Part shown: piece by piece, positions 1 to 5,364 of the stretch
Layout: every line of letters begins with the position of its first letter
How positions within the stretch are numbered: position 1 is the stretch's first letter
From: Bacteroidales bacterium
Lineage (GTDB): Bacteria; Bacteroidota; Bacteroidia; Bacteroidales; UBA10428
Length of the DNA stretch: 5,364 bases
NCBI GenBank assembly: GCA_016926235.1
Contig: JAFGOZ010000584.1
Coordinates: 1-5,364 of the forward strand
Direction: 5' to 3'
Position numbers and translations under genes: made by a program
The notes under the pieces: model-generated
Database searches by the model: none
What the model was told of the DNA's origin: nothing
The model's input: the letters and a program-made list of their open reading frames with translations, nothing else

Positions 1-59
1 AAACGCTGCGCGCGTCTGTTTCCGTTGTAAATAGAAGATGAGAATATTTCCTGGTATCC
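1..59 (-). other. Start of a second copy of the beta-rich module (residues 1304-1322, cut by the window edge)
   Basis: GYQEIFSSSIYNGNRRAQR aligns without gaps to GYESIFENSIALPYRQAVP at residue 1050, with eight of 19 residues identical, including the GY..IF start and the R.A end. The protein therefore continues with at least one repeated module past the left edge. Confidence 0.6.
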
Positions 60-3000
60 GACAATGGATTCGCTTGGCGGTGCCGGATCATATTCAGTTG
101 TAACTTCTGCAATATTTGAATAAGCTGAACTTCCCGCTGAATTAACTGCACTGACCCGATATGTATATGACTGATCAAATGCAATATCGGTATCGATATA
201 CATTGTCTGATCTGCAGCAACAGTAGCAATTAACACATAACTTTCGGAATTAACACTTCTTTCAATTTCGAAATTTTCCTCATTATTTGAATTATCATTC
301 CAGGTTAATTCAATATTCGGCCCTGCTTCATCAAACAATGCATTTAGAGCATCCGGGGCATTCGGTGGATTTGTTGCAGGAGCAGAACTATTTGATGAGT
401 ATGTCAAATAGATGGAATAGATATATGAATTTATACTTGCCATTCCATAATTTTCAGGCATACCATTGGGCCATGATTGAGTTGATCTGGCTCTGCCGGG
501 TGTGCCATAAGTATAATAGATGTTAACATCATTTTCGTAAACCCATGCTGCCCATACAGTTTCTCCCGCAGAAACAAATGCGGGTATTTGTAAATTAACT
601 GACTGCCATCCTGAAGTGTTACTTACACTGGTAACATCTGTTTCACCTATTTTAGTACCAGGCTGTCCCCCTAAAGAATTATATAAACCGTATCGAACAT
701 TTCCTGATCCTCCATCATGATACATTGTAATGCTTCGCACATATCCGTCTTCTGGCATCACAATAGGGACTGCTTGTCGATAAGGCAGTGCTATTGAATT
801 CTCGAAAATTGACTCATATCCTGCATTTCTTTCGTCCAATACATTTATACTTATATTCTCAAAGGCATCACCATGACTATTTATAGCATGTGCGGTAAGA
901 CTAAATAACCCTCCTTCATCAGATGTCCACTTTAATATGCCAAGATTACTGTCAAAACTCATGGAAGGTGTCATATTTGTTAATGACAAAGTCGGAGTTT
1001 CAGTACCTACTGCATGAAGGTCAAGGTATATTTCTTCGCCAATTTCAATCTCGAAATCCCGTGCATTTAATATTTGTGGTATATCTGGTGTCAGATTTAA
1101 AGCTTCTAATATTGCATCAATCCAAACCTGGGCCATTTTGTCATAACCCCTGGGAGTCAAATGATACCTGTCATGCATATCACCGGCAGGATAAGCATTA
1201 TAAATAATCCCTGCACCGGTTTCCATATCGACCAAATATAAAGATGTATCCAAACGGGAATTAAACAGATTTTCAATGTTATTATTGTAAACAGTTGTCT
1301 GGTCATTGACAGGACTTTCATTCACTATTTTTGCCAGTATTGTTTTAGTATTAATATCATTTCTGGCTTTATAGGCATCTATTTCGTCAAGAATAAGCAA
1401 TAATGTATCAGCACTTGCAGAACTGCGATTTGTTCCAATATGCAGGAGAATAACATCAGGCAGGTATGTATCTAAGTATGGACCTGGTGTTTCCTGTATA
1501 TTTTCGAGTTCATTATAACCTGTTTGCAATAAGCGTAATAGCTGACCCGGTTTCATTCCCGGAAAACCTCCATTCTGAGGATCGGGGAATATAGCATTAC
1601 CTGAAGATTCACTTCCCACAAAATTAAAATCGATACTGCATTCATTCAACATGTTATACAGGTATCCTCTATACCCTGGTCTTTCGGTAGTTGGCCTGTT
1701 TTCTATAATGTAAGCATCGAATGTTAAAGAGTTACCAAATGGTAATATTCTGATACTGGGATCAGCTAAAGGATCATCGGTTACAGTAATGTTTGCTTCA
1801 TAAGGTACATAGTTATGTCCCGAAATAGTAAGTGTAATATTGTTAATACTTTCATCAGCCGGTTCGGGTAAGCCGATGATACCGGAACCGTTGTCGAGCT
1901 GGCAAACAGCAACAAGTTTATCATCAAAACATACAGTTGCAATACCATTCGGACAATTGGATGAGCTGATTGTTATTGTTGAGGTACCAATCTGGATCAC
2001 TTCATCATGTGTAGCATTTATCCGGGTTGGTAGTGCAGTCCAGATTTTCATAGCCGGATCTCCAAAGTAGTGATACAAATGAAAATGATCTTCATCAGCC
2101 CAGCCAGATGGATCATATGTTTCCATCATTCTGATCAGACCCTGGATCATTACATCACCCATTGAGTAAATTGGTTCGTGAGGTGTTATCGGCCCTGATT
2201 CGCCAAGAACTCCCAAATCCGGGACTAATCCCGGATCAGACCATATTGCATCCATTATTCCAATAGTAAAAGCATCGTTGAATCCACTTCTCGTTACTGC
2301 AGTGGCAGCAACTATACCTGCAGCACCACCGTTCGGATGGTACAGGAGCTTCTCGGCAAAACAAATATATGGTGTACTATTCATAAAAAAACCGCTTCCA
2401 CAATTGATACTAAATACAACCGGCATTTCATTTGTGCTGGCTAATTCATCCAAATCACTGATATCTATCGCAGGACTAAACCATCCACCTACATGACCAT
2501 GATCACGATGAAACATATATAGACGGCCAGCATTTAAGGAGTTGATAATATCGTTACTACTGCCATTCCAGGGATAACCGTTTTGCTTTAGATATTGTGG
2601 AGGTATTTGAGTAACACCTGAATAGTATGCGCTAAAACTTTGAGGAATCACGTCCGGTTCCGTATGCAGAATAATGTCACTTGAAAAACCCTGATTTTGC
2701 ATGTATTCATGCATCTCTATTGTAGTTCGCGCATATCTTCTGTCTGAAACTCCGTTTCTTAACGAGTCCTGGAAATAGCCTGCATGAATTCCTTTGGTAT
2801 AGAATGTTGGATCAGTTGGGGGATTCTTTTCATACTGAATAATTTTTTGTATTACAGTCATAGCTTGTGGAGCGTTTTCTACTGGTATCCTGCCATGTGC
2901 CATTTCAGGAAAATAGTCATTTGGTCCATCCATGCATGCGTAATAGTTGGTACTATAAACTTTTAGAACAGGGTTAAGATAACGGTTTTCATAATAAAAG

Positions 3001-3968
3001 TCAGGTACATCAACATGATCACCTAAAATTGTCAAATAAGATGGTCGTGGAGTTGTATTATAATAGAGGTTTTGTATTGCAGATTTAACCTGGGCAACAG
3101 TCCAGTTTGCCTGCGATAAAATATATACTTCATAGCCAAGCTGCTTCTTCCATTGTGCCAGAGTATTAGCTGATTCTATGAATTCTGGTGTAGTAACGAT
3201 AACATATCCTGATGCATCAATTGCCACAGCAGCTTTTTCATATTTAAACTCAGGAGCATTAAGAACAATATTGTTAATAATAGGTACATCATTTATCCCT
3301 TTTGTTGTCTTTTTACTGAAACTTGTACCATGGTTAAAACTTATCCTGAACTTTACAGAGTGATATATACGTACTGTTTTTTTAACAGGATTATACTGGA
3401 CGGGCATGAATCTGACAAAAGCAATTGGTACATCTTTGAAATTTTGAATTTCGTCAATGCTTACAATTTCAACCGGGTAATAATTATTACTGTTATAAAC
3501 CTTTTGATTGATCTTAAAATCTGTACTCTTCCTTGTTATTCCATCGCCAGGGTATTCCTGTGCAGGGTAGATGTTCAATCCCTTATATTCAGAATATTCT
3601 GATTCAACTATGGTTACTGTTGGTATTACCCCGTGTGGTAAAGCAATTTTTTCTGTTCGTAAAGGTAATGCGGGGGAACCTATTTCGTTACTTAAACCAA
3701 AGCCTTCTATTCGAAGAACATCATAAGAATATTTCTCATGCGATAGTTCAGAAACCTCAAAACCAGGAATTTTATATTCGATGAAAAGACTTTGATTATC
3801 AATTTTTTTTGTGGCTCTTAAAGGCTTTTTATATACCACGGAAGGTTTTACTTTATTATTCTCTAATGTGAAAAATTTAGTTTGTGCTGAGGTTGTGTTG
3901 CTTCTAACTATTGTTAATAATAATAATAATAATCCGGCAACGATTTGGTATATTTTAATTCTTTTCAT
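1..3968 (-). CDS. Secreted multidomain C25 (gingipain-like) cysteine peptidase fused to an SGNH hydrolase; 3' end beyond the window
   Basis: I checked this frame codon by codon from ATG at 3968-3966 to the left edge and found no stop, giving 1322 residues without a C-terminus. Residues 1-28 form a signal peptide (MKR, a hydrophobic core with six leucines, cleavage likely after TTSA to leave Gln29). Residues ~58-212 match the gingipain propeptide type (PGF near the start, GSPALPLRT, PVQYNP). Residues ~253-643 are the C25 peptidase, ~644-735 an Ig-like linker with three cysteines (672, 680, 689), ~738-957 an SGNH hydrolase, ~958-1045 a putative-Ig domain, ~1050-1191 a beta-rich module, ~1199-1291 fibronectin type III, and a second module copy starts at 1304. 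Known C25 proteins of this layout are exported by Sec and then the type IX system; its C-terminal sorting domain would lie outside the window. The inferred role is an extracellular or surface enzyme acting on glycoprotein or polysaccharide-rich material; the substrate is unknown. It is not a PorU-like sortase by architecture. No clear Shine-Dalgarno precedes the start, which is usual in Bacteroidota; the signal peptide decides the start. Confidence 0.93.
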   Translation of the reverse strand, partial: MKRIKIYQIVAGLLLLLLTIVRSNTTSAQTKFFTLENNKVKPSVVYKKPLRATKKIDNQSLFIEYKIPGFEVSELSHEKYSYDVLRIEGFGLSNEIGSPALPLRTEKIALPHGVIPTVTIVESEYSEYKGLNIYPAQEYPGDGITRKSTDFKINQKVYNSNNYYPVEIVSIDEIQNFKDVPIAFVRFMPVQYNPVKKTVRIYHSVKFRISFNHGTSFSKKTTKGINDVPIINNIVLNAPEFKYEKAAVAIDASGYVIVTTPEFIESANTLAQWKKQLGYEVYILSQANWTVAQVKSAIQNLYYNTTPRPSYLTILGDHVDVPDFYYENRYLNPVLKVYSTNYYACMDGPNDYFPEMAHGRIPVENAPQAMTVIQKIIQYEKNPPTDPTFYTKGIHAGYFQDSLRNGVSDRRYARTTIEMHEYMQNQGFSSDIILHTEPDVIPQSFSAYYSGVTQIPPQYLKQNGYPWNGSSNDIINSLNAGRLYMFHRDHGHVGGWFSPAIDISDLDELASTNEMPVVFSINCGSGFFMNSTPYICFAEKLLYHPNGGAAGIVAATAVTRSGFNDAFTIGIMDAIWSDPGLVPDLGVLGESGPITPHEPIYSMGDVMIQGLIRMMETYDPSGWADEDHFHLYHYFGDPAMKIWTALPTRINATHDEVIQIGTSTITISSSNCPNGIATVCFDDKLVAVCQLDNGSGIIGLPEPADESINNITLTISGHNYVPYEANITVTDDPLADPSIRILPFGNSLTFDAYIIENRPTTERPGYRGYLYNMLNECSIDFNFVGSESSGNAIFPDPQNGGFPGMKPGQLLRLLQTGYNELENIQETPGPYLDTYLPDVILLHIGTNRSSASADTLLLILDEIDAYKARNDINTKTILAKIVNESPVNDQTTVYNNNIENLFNSRLDTSLYLVDMETGAGIIYNAYPAGDMHDRYHLTPRGYDKMAQVWIDAILEALNLTPDIPQILNARDFEIEIGEEIYLDLHAVGTETPTLSLTNMTPSMSFDSNLGILKWTSDEGGLFSLTAHAINSHGDAFENISINVLDERNAGYESIFENSIALPYRQAVPIVMPEDGYVRSITMYHDGGSGNVRYGLYNSLGGQPGTKIGETDVTSVSNTSGWQSVNLQIPAFVSAGETVWAAWVYENDVNIYYTYGTPGRARSTQSWPNGMPENYGMASINSYIYSIYLTYSSNSSAPATNPPNAPDALNALFDEAGPNIELTWNDNSNNEENFEIERSVNSESYVLIATVAADQTMYIDTDIAFDQSYTYRVSAVNSAGSSAYSNIAEVTTEYDPAPPSESIVGYQEIFSSSIYNGNRRAQR
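96..374 (-). other. Fibronectin type III domain (residues ~1199-1291)
   Basis: The segment has the FN3 signature: NPPNAPDAL at the start, IELTWNDNSNNE in the B strand, FEIERS in the C strand, and SYTYRVSAVNSAGSSAYSN in the F-G region. FN3 domains are usual linkers in bacterial extracellular enzymes. Here it joins the two beta-rich modules. Confidence 0.88.
396..821 (-). other. Bacteroidota exoprotein beta-rich module, copy 1 (residues ~1050-1191)
   Basis: A ~140-residue unit begins GYESIF and contains MPEDGYVRSITMYHDGG, SGWQSVNL, AGETVWAAWVYEN, GTPGRARS and NGMPENYG, and ends YIYSIYLTYS. I recall the same pattern as a recurrent module of secreted Bacteroidota proteins with no firm function; a jelly-roll, carbohydrate-binding-like role is only a guess. 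A second copy begins at the left edge of the window. Confidence 0.65.
834..1097 (-). other. Putative Ig-like (He_PIG-type) domain (residues ~958-1045)
   Basis: The segment starts with PDIPQI, has a GEEIYLDLHAVG strand, then PSMSFDSNLGILKW and a GLFSLTAHAINSHGD strand. This order (P..gm.fd...G...W, then G.y.l...A.n..G) is typical of the putative-Ig family found in bacterial exoproteins. It is probably a structural spacer between the esterase and the binding-type modules. Confidence 0.75.
1098..1757 (-). other. SGNH/GDSL-type hydrolase domain, XynB-like (residues ~738-957)
   Basis: The four SGNH blocks are in order. Block I is ILPFGNSLTF with Ser747 as nucleophile, block II is GGFPGMKPGQLL with Gly804, block III is ILLHIGTNR with Asn847, and block V is DRYHLTPRGYDKMA with Asp933 and His936. 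YRGYLYNML followed by FNFVGS is the pattern of the XynB-like SGNH group, which includes domains attached to plant-cell-wall degrading enzymes. Known members remove acyl groups, often acetyl groups, from carbohydrates; that activity here is inferred. Block I has Asn in place of the usual Asp (GNS, not GDS), and block III has Arg in place of the usual Asp after GTN. Confidence 0.87.
2040..3212 (-). other. Peptidase C25 catalytic domain (residues ~253-643)
   Basis: The domain opens with a hydrophobic strand (GYVIVTTPEF) and has the LTILGDHVDVP segment at residues 313-323 that matches the 'GD..xxP' strand of C25 enzymes. The expected catalytic histidine is His490 in FHRDHGHVGGW, and the expected nucleophile is Cys523 in VVFSINCGSGFF. 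Their spacing of 33 residues equals that of His211 and Cys244 in mature RgpB, as I recall it. The domain ends with YHYFGDPAMKIW, the conserved closing motif of many C25 proteins. Both catalytic residues are present, so an active thiol peptidase is expected; Arg or Lys specificity cannot be read from the sequence. Confidence 0.9.
3915..3933 (-). repeat. TTA trinucleotide microsatellite inside the signal peptide
   Basis: Six tandem TAA units on the plus strand read as six TTA leucine codons (Leu13-Leu18) on the coding strand, forming the core of the signal peptide's hydrophobic stretch. Gain or loss of a unit keeps the frame and changes the hydrophobic length by one leucine. Confidence 0.9.
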
Positions 3969-4286
3969 AGTTAATGAATTAACGGTTTGATCTGTTAATG
4001 AAAATATCAAAAAAGGTTCTAAGGCAATAATTCGTGAAAGGTAAAAAAGAAATCAGATTAATAAGAAATGATATTTATAAATGACCTTTTTATTTTGATA
4101 AGTTAATCATGTTTAGTGACGATTAAAAAGTTGTTTATTTCCCGCTCTGTGCGCTGTTTTCAGAAATCACCAACGTGCTTAATTAACTGTGTAATTTAGA
4201 ACTTATTTATACCGGGTTCCGATAGCTTTTTAATATAAAGTAATAATGAATTTCAGTTATATGTATTAAGATTAAAATGAATCCGA

Positions 4287-4294
4287 TATTTTTG
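4287..4294 (+). promoter_or_regulatory. Candidate Bacteroidota -7 promoter box for the lipoprotein gene
   Basis: TATTTTTG matches the Bacteroidota -7 consensus TAnnTTTG exactly. The expected TTG about 20 bases upstream is not clear (TTAAG at 4266-4270 is the closest). It would put the transcript start near 4300 and give a leader of about 75 bases. In such AT-rich sequence a chance match is possible. Confidence 0.4.
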
Positions 4295-4305
4295 CTTATT
4301 CAGAT

Positions 4306-4340
4306 AATTCCTTTAATATTTTTAAATATTTCAAGGAATT
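4306..4340 (+). promoter_or_regulatory. Terminator-like hairpin in the leader of the lipoprotein gene
   Basis: AATTCCTT (4306-4313) pairs perfectly with AAGGAATT (4333-4340). Inside it AATATT (4315-4320) pairs with AATATT (4325-4330) around a four-base loop, leaving a small 1/2-base internal loop. The right arm runs into a T tract (TTTTTG at 4339-4344), as in an intrinsic terminator, but only two pairs are G-C, so the RNA stem is weak. It could be a 5' stabilising stem, an attenuator or a DNA-level operator palindrome. Confidence 0.4.
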
Positions 4341-4376
4341 TTTGAGTTTTCTAATTAAAATGAAAAAAAATCAGCC

Positions 4377-5153
4377 ATGAAAATCAACCGAATTCAAATC
4401 ATCCTTATCATAATTTTGATATCATGCATGATCTCATGTAAGCAAAGCGGGACTGACACTGCCTCAGCTGATATACAGAAAGATAGTGTTGCCATTAACG
4501 AATTGCTTATTTCAGGGATATGGAAAACATATCGGGATGCCGGTATAATATATGCCCCGGATCATATGAATTCTGCCGATAATGTCAGAAGATATTACAG
4601 ACCAAAGAGTAAAATAATGAATGCCGGTGTTTTTTATACCGATCTTCTGTTTTCAGCTTTAAACAAAGATCTTGAAAAAATTGCATCTAACACCGGATCG
4701 GTTTCTGTACTTGTTGGTGGTGCCGGTTTTGATACAGAACTAAAGCTGTTATCTGAAGAAGAGATAATAAAGAATCTGATAGAAAGTGATTCGTTATATA
4801 TAGTCATTGAGGAGAATTGTAGTACAATATTTTCAGATTTAGTAGAAGATAGCAAAATATTTGGCGGGTTATTCTTAACCGGAATTTGGGTTGAAGGAGC
4901 ATTCCTTGCCACACAGACTTGGAAAAATGAGGATTCGGTAAATAATTTGGCTCTTCAAAATTTATTTGAGGATCTTGATCAGCTGATAGAATTTCTGAAT
5001 TCTGTTCCTGAAGATGAATCTGTAAACAGTCTGCTGAAGGCACTTTTAAGTTTGCAATCACTATACAATGATCAGAAAGATGACCTTAATAATGAAAACC
5101 TGAAAGCGGTATATATCACTATTGATACTATCCGTGACAGTATTGTTGCCTGA
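4377..5153 (+). CDS. Uncharacterised Bacteroidota lipoprotein, 258 residues
   Basis: The start is ATG 4377 because the signal peptide follows at once: MKINR, a run of isoleucine and leucine, then LISC (Cys17) and MISC (Cys21), both lipobox-like. Cys21 followed by KQSGTDT and a polar spacer looks the more likely lipidation site. The mature part is mostly helical and acidic, with no catalytic motif I recognise. Two stretches stand out: SKIMNAGVFYTDLLFSAL (residues 78-95) and GGLFLTGIWVEGAFLATQ (163-180). From memory, a family of uncharacterised Bacteroidota lipoproteins of about this length has the same pattern (N.GVY.aDL near residue 80 and G.WVEg.Y.at in the second half); I know no function for it. 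The predicted location is membrane-anchored, periplasmic or outer-membrane. It is transcribed divergently from the C25 gene, so co-function is not implied. The frame is intact and the C-terminus is a charged helix ending IRDSIVA. Confidence 0.88.
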   Translation: MKINRIQIILIIILISCMISCKQSGTDTASADIQKDSVAINELLISGIWKTYRDAGIIYAPDHMNSADNVRRYYRPKSKIMNAGVFYTDLLFSALNKDLEKIASNTGSVSVLVGGAGFDTELKLLSEEEIIKNLIESDSLYIVIEENCSTIFSDLVEDSKIFGGLFLTGIWVEGAFLATQTWKNEDSVNNLALQNLFEDLDQLIEFLNSVPEDESVNSLLKALLSLQSLYNDQKDDLNNENLKAVYITIDTIRDSIVA

Positions 5154-5184
5154 AAAAGTCCTGCTTTAAGAGTAATTACATAAT

Positions 5185-5205
5185 AAGGATGCTTAAAAAA
5201 TCCTT
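5185..5205 (+). terminator. Weak hairpin downstream of the lipoprotein gene, possible terminator
   Basis: AAGGAT (5185-5190) pairs with ATCCTT (5200-5205) across a nine-base loop, 31 bases after the stop codon. The stem is short and no T tract follows it, and its right arm overlaps the palindromic repeat, so the larger palindrome may be the real 3' end structure. Confidence 0.2.
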
Positions 5206-5295
5206 TGTGACATTTGTGCACTACTTGGAGCTCTTCGTGGTTTAAATTTTTTACCACAAAGGACGCGAAGGATAGCACGAAGTAACACAAAGGGA
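5201..5295. repeat. Imperfect palindromic intergenic repeat of the CTTTGTG/CTTCGTG type
   Basis: The left arm 5201-5241 and right arm 5253-5295 are inverted copies, pairing at about 30 of 43 aligned positions, around an AT-rich centre (TTAAATTTTTT). The heptamer recurs: CTTTGTG at 5203, CTTCGTG at 5233, and the complements CACAAAG at 5255, CACGAAG at 5276 and CACAAAG at 5286. I recall very similar 'cctttgtg...cttcgtggt' intergenic repeats in many environmental Bacteroidota and other bacterial genomes, often mistaken for genes. It has no coding potential of its own. RNA from it could fold into a long stem at the 3' end of the lipoprotein transcript. Confidence 0.75.
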
Positions 5296-5338
5296 ATGGC
5301 TCAGGATTTAAAATTACACTTCTTCATTTATCAAAACT

Positions 5339-5364
5339 TCGGTGCCTTTGTGAGATACTTTGAG
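5339..5364 (+). repeat. Start of another CTTTGTG-type repeat unit, cut by the window edge
   Basis: TTCGGTGCCTTTGTGAGATA at 5339-5358 carries CTTTGTG (5346-5352) in the same orientation as the left arm at 5201. This suggests a second unit begins about 50 bases after the first ends and continues to the right of the window. Confidence 0.5.

Larger units (their letters stand above)
3969..4376. other. Divergent intergenic region between the C25 gene and the lipoprotein gene
   Basis: This is 408 bases of very AT-rich sequence between two divergent starts. Apart from a six-codon frame at its right end, I find no convincing coding frame, tRNA or transposon end. The right half carries a likely promoter (4287-4294) and a leader hairpin (4306-4340) for the plus-strand gene. 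On the minus strand I find no TAnnTTTG match; the nearest, the complement of 4008-4015 (CTTTTTTG), lacks the TA and has no properly spaced upstream TTG. The promoter of the large gene is therefore not identified. Confidence 0.7.

Noticed and set aside
287..3784. Plus-strand reading frames of 60-94 codons scattered over this stretch (for example 287-526, 923-1207, 1840-2070, 3330-3602)
   Set aside because: All lie antisense to the fully open 1322-residue minus-strand frame with clear domain matches; none has a recognisable product, and they are shadows.
4140..4180. Locally GC-richer patch (CCCGCTCTGTGCGCTG) in the intergenic region
   Set aside because: It faintly resembles decayed intergenic repeats of environmental Bacteroidota, but I could find no partner arm or second copy here, so it is not called.
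4634..5061. Two overlapping minus-strand reading frames inside the lipoprotein gene
   Set aside because: They are antisense to a gene with a clear lipoprotein signal and show no domain or signal of their own.
5072..5290. Minus-strand reading frame of 72 codons across the palindromic repeat
   Set aside because: It is made largely of the CTTTGTG-type repeat and reads into the lipoprotein gene; its NHEE and HKCHKG pieces are the usual false translation of such repeats.
5201..5295. CRISPR repeat or insertion-sequence end
   Set aside because: There is no evenly spaced repeat-spacer series and no transposase frame; the structure is a single inverted repeat with a short AT centre.

Overview
The window looks like chromosomal DNA from an uncultured member of the Bacteroidota. 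The evidence is AT-rich sequence, a gingipain-type (family C25) propeptide and peptidase in a very long secreted multidomain protein, a lipoprotein with a cysteine lipobox, a TAnnTTTG-type -7 box of the kind used by Bacteroidota sigma factors, and a CTTTGTG/CTTCGTG palindromic intergenic repeat. The genus cannot be told from the sequence.

Layout: positions 1-3968 are one uninterrupted minus-strand reading frame that starts at 3968 and runs off the left edge (at least 1322 residues). It encodes, in order: a signal peptide, a C25 propeptide, a C25 cysteine peptidase domain with its His/Cys pair, an Ig-like linker, an SGNH/GDSL-type esterase domain resembling the XynB-like group, a putative-Ig (He_PIG-like) domain, a Bacteroidota beta-rich module, a fibronectin type III domain, and the first 19 residues of a second copy of the same beta-rich module. 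Most other reading frames over this stretch are shadows of this gene.

Positions 3969-4376 are a divergent intergenic region. It holds a likely promoter and a terminator-like leader hairpin for the rightward gene. Positions 4377-5153 (+) encode a 258-residue lipoprotein of unknown function, which resembles an uncharacterised Bacteroidota lipoprotein family. Positions 5154-5364 are non-coding and carry a 95-bp imperfect palindrome of the CTTTGTG repeat type, with the start of another repeat unit at the right edge.

The two genes are divergent, so they are not an operon and nothing shows that they work together. The most notable object is the large exoprotein, which joins a peptidase and a carbohydrate-esterase-like hydrolase in one probable type IX secretion substrate. 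I see no defence system, CRISPR array, tRNA, rRNA or transposase.
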